The notes below the pieces were generated by a model that worked only from the letters and a program-made list of their open reading frames with translations, was not told the DNA's origin and made no database searches. The translations under genes were made by a program, and so were the position numbers. A stretch of DNA of 64,000 bases from positions 1 to 64,000 of the forward strand of contig JAYGHB010000016.1 in the NCBI GenBank assembly GCA_034931985.1. Reading direction: 5' to 3'. Positions 10,154 through 18,460 of this stretch are shown here, in pieces (the stretch's first letter is position 1; every line of letters begins with the position of its first letter). This DNA comes from Halotia wernerae (GTDB lineage Bacteria; Cyanobacteriota; Cyanobacteriia; Cyanobacteriales; Nostocaceae).

Positions 10154-13105
10154 TTACCTGGATTCAAGGGTTTCCACGCGGAAACGCTCAACGGAGGAGA
10201 TCAAGTCGCGGGATACACCTACTAGGTTTTGTAAAGCCCCGGAAACTCTTTGTGCTTCCTGGGAAGTTTCTTGTGCTGTTAATTCTACTGATTGCATGAC
10301 GTGAGCGACGGCGCGGGAAGTTTCCGTCTGTTCTACTGTGTCATTGGTAATTGAGCGTACAAGAGTGTCAATCCGATTCGCTACTTGAATAATATTTTCT
10401 AGCGATCGCTTGGCTTCTTCTGCCAATTTTGTACCTTTAATTACCTGTTGTGTGCCTTCTTCCATTGCGGTCATTACAGAGCCTGTTTCGCTTTGGATTT
10501 GCATGACAATTTGTTCAATTTCCTTCAGGGATTTCGCAGATTTATCTGCTAACTGGCGCACTTCATCTGCCACAATAGCAAATCCACGCCCAGCTTCTCC
10601 TGCCCGTGCCGCCTCAATACTAGCATTGAGTGCCAGCAAGTTGGTACGGGAAGCAATTTGGGAAATTAATGCCACAATTTTAGAAATTTCTTGGGAAGAT
10701 TCCGCTAATCGCTTCACTTTGCGAGTAGTTTCAGCAACAGTTTCGCGGATTTCTAAAATACCTGCCACAGTATTTTCCACGGCTTCACCACCTTTGAGGG
10801 CAATGGTACTAGCATCGCGGGCAACTGCTTCGGCTTCTCGCGCTGCTTCGGCTACCCGCTGAATCGAGTCGGTCATCACCTGAACAGAATTTAGGGTGAC
10901 AGCCAACTCTTCTGCTTGGCGCAAAGCATCACTAGATAAAGCTCTAGCGAAAGTTTCGGAATTGGTTGCACCTTTTGTTACTTCCTTCGCTGCCACTTTT
11001 ACCTGTTGTACAATATCCCGCAGGTTTTGAATTGTCAGGTTAAAAGCATCGGCAACGGCTCCCAATACGTCGGCTGTCACCTCAGCTTGGACAGTTAAAT
11101 CCCCTCTAGCAGCCCCTTCTACATCGTCCAACAAGCGAATTACTTGGCGTTGGAGATTTTCTTTAGCTTCCTCTTGTTCATCGGCTTTGCGTTGGGCTTC
11201 ATAGGTAGTCGTGAAAATTACCCGCGCCATTTCGTTAAAGCCAGTAGCCAATAGCCCTAATTCATCTTCGGAATATACCGTTGCTTGAACATTGAGATTG
11301 CCTTGGCGAACTGCATCAAACTGAGCTTGTAAATCCTTGGTTGTACGGCGAATTTGCCTGAGTGTGAGATTTCCCATCAAGGCAGCGGTGGAAAATCCAG
11401 CAATGCCAGCGGCTAGGGACATAGCCCAACCTGTATTCCTGATTGATTCCCGCTGTTGGGGTGGAGAAACGTTGGTGGCTGCGAAGCTGACGGTAGCTAC
11501 AACCAAGGCGGAGAAAACACCCACAGTCCCAGCAACAAACCAAGGTTTTACGTCCAGGGGAGCATTTTCTAATGGTGCTAGCCAGCCTTGCTCGACGCTG
11601 ACGGTAGGTTCTAGCTTTGAGACATCGGTTTGGGTAAAAACTGGGACTGCCTCTTGTGCGCCAGTATGGGAGCCAGTAATTGAGAATAGTTCGTCATCGC
11701 GATCGCCTGTTTCATGATCTGGAGTAGCATCTTTAGTCTGGCTGCGTGGACTATCTGTTTCCATCGCACCCGAAAGCATTACCGCATCACCGAAGCTAGA
11801 ATCTACTTCTGCTAAGTCAAACCCAGGAATACTTCCTAAATCATCAAATTCGTCAAAGTCGTCTAGAAAGTCTATATTACTTTTAGAATTTTCCCCGTTT
11901 AATATACTATTACTGTTTGGGTTGTCATCTGAGGTAAACTCCTCTGAGCCGAAAGCAGACTCAAATGCCTCAAAATCAAAACCTTCATCACTATCAAAGT
12001 TGTTTGGTTCTACTGTTACATCTTTTTGAAGTTGCTGCTGATCTTGCAAAGCAAAACTTCCGTTCAAAGATGAAGGCGTTTCTGGAAGCTTTTCTTGTGC
12101 TTTCGGTTGCTGTAACCAATTACCTGATTCTGATTTTGATAAACTCTCTTGGCTACTGTCTTTTAATTTATCTGTTTGTGTGGAACCATCATGTAGTTCC
12201 GCTTTGCCCATCAGTAAGGTTTCACCCTCCAGGCTATCCATTGGCAAATCCAAATCTGGAATCCTTGAATTTTGGTGATTTTCTGCTTCTACCAAGACTT
12301 CAAAAGTATTTTCCAAGCTATTGCTTGTGGGTAAATTAAATTCTACAAAAGGTGAATCATTACTATCGTTATTTTTAGGGTAATTTTCACTAGCAGAACT
12401 GGCATCACTATCTAAGAAATTACTATTAATTTTTGGTTCGTCAAGAATTTCTTCTGAACTATCTTCCTGCCAGAAAACTGGTAATTCCAAGTCTGATTGC
12501 TTTTCCCAGATGTTGGCGTTTGACTCTTGCTCATCTAGATTTTGATTTAAAGCAAAAGGATCATCGCTCAAAGGCACTGAGGAATCTGAGGTTGTATTAA
12601 ATGAAATGCTGTCTGTAGGAATATCAAATGGACTACTTGAAGATAGTTCTTCTAGATTTACAGTTTCTTGTTCTTGATCAAAGTAATTCAAATCAAAGCT
12701 ACTATTGCTATCTAAGTTCGCAAACATCCCCAAGTCTTGTAATTCTGGTTCGTCAGATTCCAGATTATTGGACATCCCTGGGGAATTTGTTGGCTTTTGC
12801 TCGCTATTATCCCCAGTAAGGGATTGTTCCTCGAATTGACTGATATTTTCTAGACCATTATTGGCAAAACCAATAATTTCTTGATCATCAGTCAACTGCA
12901 ACACTTTTTGATATTCTCCTTGTGCCACATCATATTGCTGCAAAACGTAGTAGATGTGACCCCGCAACAAATGACAGTTGGGGTCATCTGGGACATTTTG
13001 CACCACCTGATCAACTAAATCAGCTGCAACTTCATATTTCTGTTGCGCGTAGGCTGTACAAGCCTGTTTGTATGTTTCGAGGTAATCATCTATACTTGCT
13101 GCCAT
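10154..13105 (-). CDS. hmpD: Methyl-accepting chemotaxis protein with TPR and acidic N-terminal extension
   Basis: The receptor/scaffold of the hmp system, 983 residues from the ATG at 13105. That start has a strong GAGAGGAA ribosome site just upstream; an ATG at 13141 would overlap hmpC by 20 bp. TPR-like helices occupy residues 1-90, and an acidic low-complexity stretch runs to about 480. Two membrane segments follow (about 521-543 and 555-580), then two HAMP-like regions and a methyl-accepting signalling domain. The conserved hairpin tip is ISQIASRTNLLALNASIEAA, then AGRGFAIVADEVRQLA. The membrane segments are only about 12 residues apart, so almost no periplasmic domain exists and the input is probably cytoplasmic. 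It corresponds to HmpD of N. punctiforme and PilJ of Synechocystis. Confidence 0.92.
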   Translation of the reverse strand: MAASIDDYLETYKQACTAYAQQKYEVAADLVDQVVQNVPDDPNCHLLRGHIYYVLQQYDVAQGEYQKVLQLTDDQEIIGFANNGLENISQFEEQSLTGDNSEQKPTNSPGMSNNLESDEPELQDLGMFANLDSNSSFDLNYFDQEQETVNLEELSSSSPFDIPTDSISFNTTSDSSVPLSDDPFALNQNLDEQESNANIWEKQSDLELPVFWQEDSSEEILDEPKINSNFLDSDASSASENYPKNNDSNDSPFVEFNLPTSNSLENTFEVLVEAENHQNSRIPDLDLPMDSLEGETLLMGKAELHDGSTQTDKLKDSSQESLSKSESGNWLQQPKAQEKLPETPSSLNGSFALQDQQQLQKDVTVEPNNFDSDEGFDFEAFESAFGSEEFTSDDNPNSNSILNGENSKSNIDFLDDFDEFDDLGSIPGFDLAEVDSSFGDAVMLSGAMETDSPRSQTKDATPDHETGDRDDELFSITGSHTGAQEAVPVFTQTDVSKLEPTVSVEQGWLAPLENAPLDVKPWFVAGTVGVFSALVVATVSFAATNVSPPQQRESIRNTGWAMSLAAGIAGFSTAALMGNLTLRQIRRTTKDLQAQFDAVRQGNLNVQATVYSEDELGLLATGFNEMARVIFTTTYEAQRKADEQEEAKENLQRQVIRLLDDVEGAARGDLTVQAEVTADVLGAVADAFNLTIQNLRDIVQQVKVAAKEVTKGATNSETFARALSSDALRQAEELAVTLNSVQVMTDSIQRVAEAAREAEAVARDASTIALKGGEAVENTVAGILEIRETVAETTRKVKRLAESSQEISKIVALISQIASRTNLLALNASIEAARAGEAGRGFAIVADEVRQLADKSAKSLKEIEQIVMQIQSETGSVMTAMEEGTQQVIKGTKLAEEAKRSLENIIQVANRIDTLVRSITNDTVEQTETSRAVAHVMQSVELTAQETSQEAQRVSGALQNLVGVSRDLISSVERFRVETLESR

Positions 13106-13121
13106 TTCCTCTCTCCCAATT

Positions 13122-13652
13122 TCATCCTGCCCATCTTGCACTCCGTAAAATTGCCATTTGATCGAGCAGTCTTAGACACTGATTATTTTTAGCACCCAAT
13201 AACCACTCTCCACGTAAAAAGGGAGCCATAGTATCTGGTAAATTAGTTGGTGGCATCAAATGTTGTACATCCAGCCAGTCCATACCACCGACTTCTTCCA
13301 CTGCTAAACCCACTATTGTGTCTTGTTCTTCAATAGCAATCACCGGAATTTCTGCTCTATCTGTGTTTAACGGAGTTGCTTCCCCAAGAAATTGACCCAA
13401 ATCAGCCACCCAAATTACTCGACCTCGTAAATTTAGAGTACCCAAAAGTAAAGGAGAAGCATTAGGAATTGGGGTGATTCTATCAGGACTTAGTTCCATA
13501 ACCTCTCGGATACCAGTTGCTGGTAGTGCAAACTCCTGATGCGAGGGAATATAAAACCGCAAATGTAACTCACCCTCAGGACTTTCTACTTGTAATTCAG
13601 GGCGGAAGTGGTCTTGACCATTGCCACTTAAAAAGTCCGGTAACTTGCCCAT
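13122..13652 (-). CDS. hmpC: CheW-like coupling protein
   Basis: A 176-residue single CheW domain that should bridge the receptor HmpD and the kinase HmpE. Supporting patterns are IREVMELSPDRITPIPNASPLLLGTLNLRGRVIWV (strand-turn pattern; residues about 47-82), where LRG is the family signature, and the later VGLAVEEVGG. It sits 13 bp after hmpB and 16 bp before hmpD, consistent with one transcript. It matches hmpC of N. punctiforme and pilI of Synechocystis. Confidence 0.9.
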   Translation of the reverse strand: MGKLPDFLSGNGQDHFRPELQVESPEGELHLRFYIPSHQEFALPATGIREVMELSPDRITPIPNASPLLLGTLNLRGRVIWVADLGQFLGEATPLNTDRAEIPVIAIEEQDTIVGLAVEEVGGMDWLDVQHLMPPTNLPDTMAPFLRGEWLLGAKNNQCLRLLDQMAILRSARWAG

Positions 13653-13665
13653 ATTGTTTTCATCC

Positions 13666-14031
13666 TTATCCTCGCAGCAGTTGTTTGACTGTTCCTACCA
13701 ACTCAGTTGGTTGAAACGGTTTGGCTATATAGGCATCCGCCCCTTGTTTCATACCCCAATAGCGATCAAATTCTTCACCTTTAGAAGAACACATCACCAC
13801 AGGGACATTTTGGGTTTTGGGATCGGACTTTAATCGACGGCAGACTTCATAACCGTTCATGCGGGGCATGACAATATCCAAGACCACTAAGTCAGGAGGT
13901 GTGGTTTGAATTGCCTCCAATGCCTCTACCCCGTCACTGGCATGGGTGACTGTTAAGCCAGTTGCTTTCAGGAGGTCTGTAATCATCTCCCTTTGGGCGA
14001 TACTGTCTTCTACGATCAGAACTGTACTCAT
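13666..14031 (-). CDS. hmpB: CheY-like response regulator
   Basis: A stand-alone receiver domain of 121 residues. The acidic pocket is EDS near the N terminus, the phospho-acceptor is D52 in LDIVMPRMNGYE, and the switch lysine is in AKPF. It has no output domain, so it should act by binding partners, as HmpB (PilH-like) does for pilus-driven motility. It is the second gene of the hmp cluster. The 249-bp gap to hmpA contains a dispersed repeat and could hold an extra promoter. Confidence 0.9.
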   Translation of the reverse strand: MSTVLIVEDSIAQREMITDLLKATGLTVTHASDGVEALEAIQTTPPDLVVLDIVMPRMNGYEVCRRLKSDPKTQNVPVVMCSSKGEEFDRYWGMKQGADAYIAKPFQPTELVGTVKQLLRG

Positions 14032-14221
14032 AAATGGCTATCTACCTCCTGATGTAGACGTTCCTTTTTGGAACATTCCCTGCTCTCCTCCGTAAGTAGT
14101 TAGTGTATAAATTAAGTCTATTGATTCACTAATTTACTAGATATAAAAGTTGTCCTGGAGTTGGCTGACTCTGTGATAACATCTTTTACTCTATATTTTG
14201 TAGAATCAACAAGTCTTATGT

Positions 14222-14335
14222 AGCGATCGCAAAGTAGTTTAGAACATAAACTGATCATAAAACCTTTGACTACAAGACTTTCAAGCCTGTACCCCGCCCC
14301 CTATACCCTGTTCCCTGCTATATCTTGTTTCGGTT
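14222..14335. repeat. Dispersed repeat, 'aaactgatcat' family, copy 1
   Basis: It contains AGCGATCGCAAAGTAGTTTA, then ACATAAACTGATCATAAAA, then AGACTTTCAAGCCTG, then pyrimidine-rich CCCTGTTCCCTGCTATAT. The same order of blocks recurs at 51268-51347 and 58083-58175. This copy overlaps the 3' end of hmpA. Confidence 0.75.
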
Positions 14336-15519
14336 CCTACACAAGTTTGTAGATCTACATATTTCTCTACAAGCATGAGTAACTCAGTATCGCTAAACGG
14401 CTTAGTTAAATAATCTGTTGCCCCGACCATACTAGCTCTGACGCGATCAGTGAATCCATCTTTACCAGTCAGCATGATAATCGGTATGAGCCGAAATGCT
14501 GTTGATTGTCGCAGCATGACACAAATCTCGTAACCATCTAATTCCGGCATAGCAATGTCGCATAAAATTAGATCTGGTTGGAGTCGAAAAATCAGACTAA
14601 GTGCCTCCAAGGGATTACTGAGAGCGATCGCATCGTACCCTTGTTGCCGCAAGATAGATTCTACAGTCTCACAGATAGTAGTTGTATCGTCAATACATAC
14701 TATCCGCACCTTGTGATTTTTCTCTACAATTTGTGTTTTCGAGTTAGTTGTACCTGAATATACTAATTGCAGCCAACCCTGCTGTACGTATGGATATATC
14801 ACCTTGGCGACTGTCAAAATGTCTCGGTTGAGATAACGAGCTAGTTGGCGTAGGGATGTTTTACCATCTGCCCATTGTTGTAACTTACTCACAGTTGCTG
14901 CTGGGAGTGAGGAACTAAGCTGAACTATGTCAGCTAACATTGGTAATTGTTCGGGAGACTGAATATGTGGATATAGTTGCTTCCATTCTTGGCGTTGTTG
15001 GGTAATTTTAGCTACTAAAGGAGCAATTTCTAAGCTGGTTAGTTGGGGGGCAAGTGCCGTACCCTGAAGGAAAATGAAATTACCCTGGTGTAAACTCAGT
15101 AGGTCAAAGAGAGTCTCATGCACTAATTGGTGGATGATATTATGAGCTACTTTCGGACTAATCATATTCCGTTCTAAAAGTGTCCAGAGATAGCCATATT
15201 CTGTAGCATGATCTAAACCTAAGGAAGCAAGTTGCTGTTCATCAAGTTGCATTTCAACTCGGTTATGTCGTAAGTAATCACTAATCCGCAACAAATTACT
15301 ATCACCTTCTTGGCAATAAATAATTTGACCATTGAGAAAAAAGACAAACCAAGAACTTTGTTGACAGTTCCGGGAATGGCGATGTCTATTTGCCTTGTCT
15401 TTTATTGGTTGGTCGCTGTTGTGAAAGCAGGCTTCCACCAAAAGTTGCCCAGTTCGCTGCCCTAATTCAATCAGTTGCAGGATACTGCGAATATCAATTT
15501 CACTTAAATTTCCCCGCAT
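14281..15519 (-). CDS. hmpA: PatA-like response regulator (DUF4388 + receiver)
   Basis: A 412-residue protein with an N-terminal PatAN/DUF4388 region (MRGNLSEIDIRSILQLIE, residues 1-18) and a C-terminal receiver with D321 in LCDIAMPELDGYE and a TKPF lysine. PatA of Anabaena affects heterocyst spacing. The paralogue heading the hmp locus (hmpA; PilG position in Synechocystis) acts in motility, and the location here points to the latter. The last ~16 codons (14284-14332) lie inside a dispersed repeat, so the C-terminal tail EQGIGGGVQA is probably repeat-derived. It is the first gene of the minus-strand cluster, divergent from hmpF. Confidence 0.9.
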   Translation of the reverse strand: MRGNLSEIDIRSILQLIELGQRTGQLLVEACFHNSDQPIKDKANRHRHSRNCQQSSWFVFFLNGQIIYCQEGDSNLLRISDYLRHNRVEMQLDEQQLASLGLDHATEYGYLWTLLERNMISPKVAHNIIHQLVHETLFDLLSLHQGNFIFLQGTALAPQLTSLEIAPLVAKITQQRQEWKQLYPHIQSPEQLPMLADIVQLSSSLPAATVSKLQQWADGKTSLRQLARYLNRDILTVAKVIYPYVQQGWLQLVYSGTTNSKTQIVEKNHKVRIVCIDDTTTICETVESILRQQGYDAIALSNPLEALSLIFRLQPDLILCDIAMPELDGYEICVMLRQSTAFRLIPIIMLTGKDGFTDRVRASMVGATDYLTKPFSDTELLMLVEKYVDLQTCVGTETRYSREQGIGGGVQA

Positions 15520-15857
15520 TTAGCTCGAAAGCACTCCTGGTAAGTTAATTTTGTCCGTCAATTTTTTTCATGGTTCTAGTAAGCGGATCAGATATGGGGT
15601 ACTCAAAATCTTATTTCCTTTACAACTAATCCTCATCAGGGGATACATTCAGATACAATCTGTAAATTTTCGTAATAGCTTTTGACAAAGCTAGTAATAC
15701 CACCGAAGTCATCATTACTGTCATCAGTAGAAAATATAAAGACGCGATTCAATCGCTTCTATAAATATCAGGGCGTGACAACTCGCGTCTATAAATAGTT
15801 TTGTCTGTCTTGTTTTCCTCGACTGGGGTGAAATTAAGACAGGTTAGCAGAATTATC
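15520..15857. other. Divergent hmpA/hmpF promoter region
   Basis: No gene is visible. The region carries two approximate repeats of a CGC...TCTATAAAT block (about 15742-15800) and should contain the hmpA promoter. I cannot assign -35/-10 boxes with confidence. The hmpF side is interrupted by a MITE at 15865-16091. Confidence 0.5.
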
Positions 15858-15864
15858 TAAGGTA

Positions 15865-16091
15865 ACGTGAGTTCGACGGATTTTATGGGCTATAAACCTT
15901 GTAAATCAAGGATTATTGAAACTAAGGCTGATAGCAAATCTCAATGATTAGTTGAGAATAAGGTCAATAATTGACAGATTCAATAGTTACTGATTTTATT
16001 CTCAATAAGCCCAAGCCTTTTTAGGTACTGTTAGTTACCAGACAATATACTGGTCAAGGGTTTCAGGCTTTAAAGTTCATCGAACTCACGT
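15865..16091 (+). mobile_element. 227-bp MITE, copy 1 (upstream of hmpF)
   Basis: Terminal inverted repeats ACGTGAGTTCGA / TCGAACTCACGT bound the element, and it is flanked by the 7-bp direct repeat TAAGGTA (15858-15864 and 16092-16098). The interior has no reading frame but contains smaller palindromes (CCTTG...CAAGG; GAGAATAA...TTATTCTC). Base by base it appears identical to the copy at 17990-18216. It ends 50 bp before the hmpF start. It is non-autonomous, so a transposase elsewhere in the genome must have moved it. Confidence 0.92.
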
Positions 16092-16141
16092 TAAGGTATA
16101 TCTCAAATCACAGACATTAAGTACACAAGAGGACGAACGGT

Positions 16142-17902
16142 GTGCTGTATTTAGCAGAATTACAAAAGCAGAAAGGCGGCTTACTGGGTGGTAGTTCCAA
16201 AACCGAACTAAAACTGCTAGCTTGTCAGCGAACCGACCAAAATTGGAGTACTGTGTCGGAAGAAGTAGTTGCCGCTGAGGAAGCTAACAAATTAAATGAT
16301 GGTGCGTTGGTATTGGTGGAACTCAATCCGAATCGCCAAGTACAGCGGATTCAAGAAGCGGGTCGCCCATTAGTTAATATTTTGCAAAATTTTTCTCGCC
16401 AATTAGAAAAATTTAAGCTGAAGGAAGACGAGATTGACCAGTGGAAGGAGTCATTGACGTTCCAGGCGCAAGAAATGAATCGCCGTGAAATGGACATGGA
16501 AGCACGCTTAGAGCAGCTGCAACAAATGGAGTTAGATTTTCAACACCTGGAGTCCCAAAAACAGGAAGTTGATACATCTCGTGAACAAATTGAACAGTTG
16601 CAAGCAGAAATTGAGCGCAATCGTCAAGAACTAGAAGGAGCTTGGGAACATTTACGGGGAGAGCAGCGCCGTCTTGAGGAACATCAAGCGGATTGTCAGC
16701 AGGGAACAGTTTTGGATGAAGAGCAAAGTCAGGCGATGGGTGAGTTACTTGATCGCTTATCTAATCGTGTTGCTCCCACAGAAACAGTTAGAGAACATCT
16801 CCGTTTAGCATTTGAATTAGTCGAAACCCAGCAAGCTACTCTCAATCCACATTGGCAACAACTAGAGCAACAAAGAACTCTAGCAAATCAACAACAAGAA
16901 GAAATTGACCGCCTTTTACAAACATTAAGCGATCGCCAAAACGCATGGCAACAGGCACATAATTTTTTAAAACAGCAAACAGTCCAAATAAAAGTGAATA
17001 CGGCAACTCTTGCCAGTAAACAAGAATACGCTCAGATAGTTAAAGCAAACTGGCAATATCAAGAAGATTTATATCAACAAATTCGCTCTTTTGCTGCAAA
17101 TTCTAGTGATGCAGATCTCAACCAGAAAGTAGATGTGGAAGCTTTGCAGAGAATGTCCATAGAAGAACTGCAAAAAACTATACAAGATTTAATTAATAAG
17201 TTGGAAATAGACTCTACTTTTGTCCACGATCAAGAACAAGAACTGAAATACAAGCAAGAAACTATAGAAGAATTGCAAAATAAAATCCGCCAAGCTCCTG
17301 ACCAAGATCAGATTAATTTAGAGATGGAACTAACAGATGAGAAAGATCTCTACCAAATGCTCAATGAAACTTTGGTAGGTCAGCGCCGTAATTTGCTACA
17401 GCGGCAGAAACTTGTCAAGCAACACCAAAATGTCTTATTAAAACGTCAAGGACAGACTGTTACTGATACAGAAGAAGATAACAATATTGATTTTAGTCCG
17501 ATTCTTCTGCAAGTTGACACACAGCGACAACAACAATCTCAAGAACTCCAAAAATTAGAACGTGAAATTGAGCAGATGCATTCTGCTATCGAGCTAGACC
17601 AAGGAATGATTGATAATCAAACCCATGAACAGGAGGAAAAGCAGCAAGAACTAAAAACTATAGAAGAAAACTTACTGTCTTTGCGGACTGCAACGGCCGA
17701 ATGTTGGGGTCGGGTGAATCTTTATCAAGAAGCACTACAACCTATTCAGGATTCCTTAGATGGGTTGCGGCAAAAGTTGCAAAATATTGGGGAATCTTTG
17801 GCTCAAGTTCAAGAAACTGGTGATTATCAACTCCAGACTATTAGTGAGATGCGTCAGACTCTGCAAAATTTGATGTCTCAGCCAGAGTTGCTAGCGTCTT
17901 AA
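16142..17902 (+). CDS. hmpF: Coiled-coil motility protein HmpF
   Basis: A 586-residue, Gln/Glu-rich protein. Residues 1-75 form a compact N-terminal domain (MLYLAELQKQKGGLLGG...), and almost all the rest is predicted coiled coil. The start is a GTG with AGAGGA 11 bases upstream. In N. punctiforme the hmpF gene lies beside the hmp operon, is specific to filamentous cyanobacteria, and encodes a polarly localised coiled-coil protein needed for type IV pilus activity. Position, length and composition all fit here. No membrane segment or signal peptide is seen, so it should be cytoplasmic. Two identical MITEs flank it. Confidence 0.87.
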   Translation: MLYLAELQKQKGGLLGGSSKTELKLLACQRTDQNWSTVSEEVVAAEEANKLNDGALVLVELNPNRQVQRIQEAGRPLVNILQNFSRQLEKFKLKEDEIDQWKESLTFQAQEMNRREMDMEARLEQLQQMELDFQHLESQKQEVDTSREQIEQLQAEIERNRQELEGAWEHLRGEQRRLEEHQADCQQGTVLDEEQSQAMGELLDRLSNRVAPTETVREHLRLAFELVETQQATLNPHWQQLEQQRTLANQQQEEIDRLLQTLSDRQNAWQQAHNFLKQQTVQIKVNTATLASKQEYAQIVKANWQYQEDLYQQIRSFAANSSDADLNQKVDVEALQRMSIEELQKTIQDLINKLEIDSTFVHDQEQELKYKQETIEELQNKIRQAPDQDQINLEMELTDEKDLYQMLNETLVGQRRNLLQRQKLVKQHQNVLLKRQGQTVTDTEEDNNIDFSPILLQVDTQRQQQSQELQKLEREIEQMHSAIELDQGMIDNQTHEQEEKQQELKTIEENLLSLRTATAECWGRVNLYQEALQPIQDSLDGLRQKLQNIGESLAQVQETGDYQLQTISEMRQTLQNLMSQPELLAS

Positions 17903-17989
17903 CCAATGCTAAGGATATTACTTCAAACGTCTAGATCAGCTGTTAATAGTAAAATATTTAACGCCTTTATTGGATCAGGCGTTAATAGA

Positions 17990-18216
17990 ACGTGAGTTCG
18001 ACGGATTTTATGGGCTATAAACCTTGTAAATCAAGGATTATTGAAACTAAGGCTGATAGCAAATCTCAATGATTAGTTGAGAATAAGGTCAATAATTGAC
18101 AGATTCAATAGTTACTGATTTTATTCTCAATAAGCCCAAGCCTTTTTAGGTACTGTTAGTTACCAGACAATATACTGGTCAAGGGTTTCAGGCTTTAAAG
18201 TTCATCGAACTCACGT
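17990..18216 (+). mobile_element. 227-bp MITE, copy 2 (downstream of hmpF)
   Basis: Same length, orientation and sequence as the copy at 15865-16091, with ACGTGAGTTCGA terminal inverted repeats. Its own 7-bp target duplication is TAATAGA (17983-17989 and 18217-18223). Because the two duplications differ, the copies inserted independently rather than arising by local duplication. Confidence 0.92.
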
Positions 18217-18245
18217 TAATAGAAAAAGTTAATAAAATAGTAAAA

Positions 18246-18353
18246 TTAATTAATGGTTATAGCTTGTGCTTGACCAGACCAACTAATTCCTGTGACAGCA
18301 ACTAAGGCAATAGCAGATATGACATTTTGAACAGATAAACTTAATTTAAACAT
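18246..18353 (-). CDS. Small secreted-type peptide, 35 residues
   Basis: This short frame begins with an ATG preceded by TGAGG at good spacing. It encodes a basic start (MFKLSLS), a hydrophobic core (VISAIALVAVTGI) and AQA followed by ITIN: a near-complete Sec signal peptide with almost no mature part. It lies 107 bp downstream of tilS on the same strand. It may be a real small membrane peptide or the 5' remnant of an exported protein cut off when the MITE landed 22 bp away. I do not recognise a family. Confidence 0.45.
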   Translation of the reverse strand: MFKLSLSVQNVISAIALVAVTGISWSGQAQAITIN

Positions 18354-18460
18354 CTGCTAACCTCAGTATTTTTTATAAAATTGATACCATGAGAAGAAAC
18401 TATATAGTTGTTTAAACAATTTGTCTATACGTTAGATATTTCCATAACTAGTAATATTTA

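Noticed and set aside
15865..18216. Composite transposon carrying hmpF between the two MITEs
   Set aside because: Each MITE has its own complete 7-bp target duplication, so each inserted separately; no duplication spans the outer ends.
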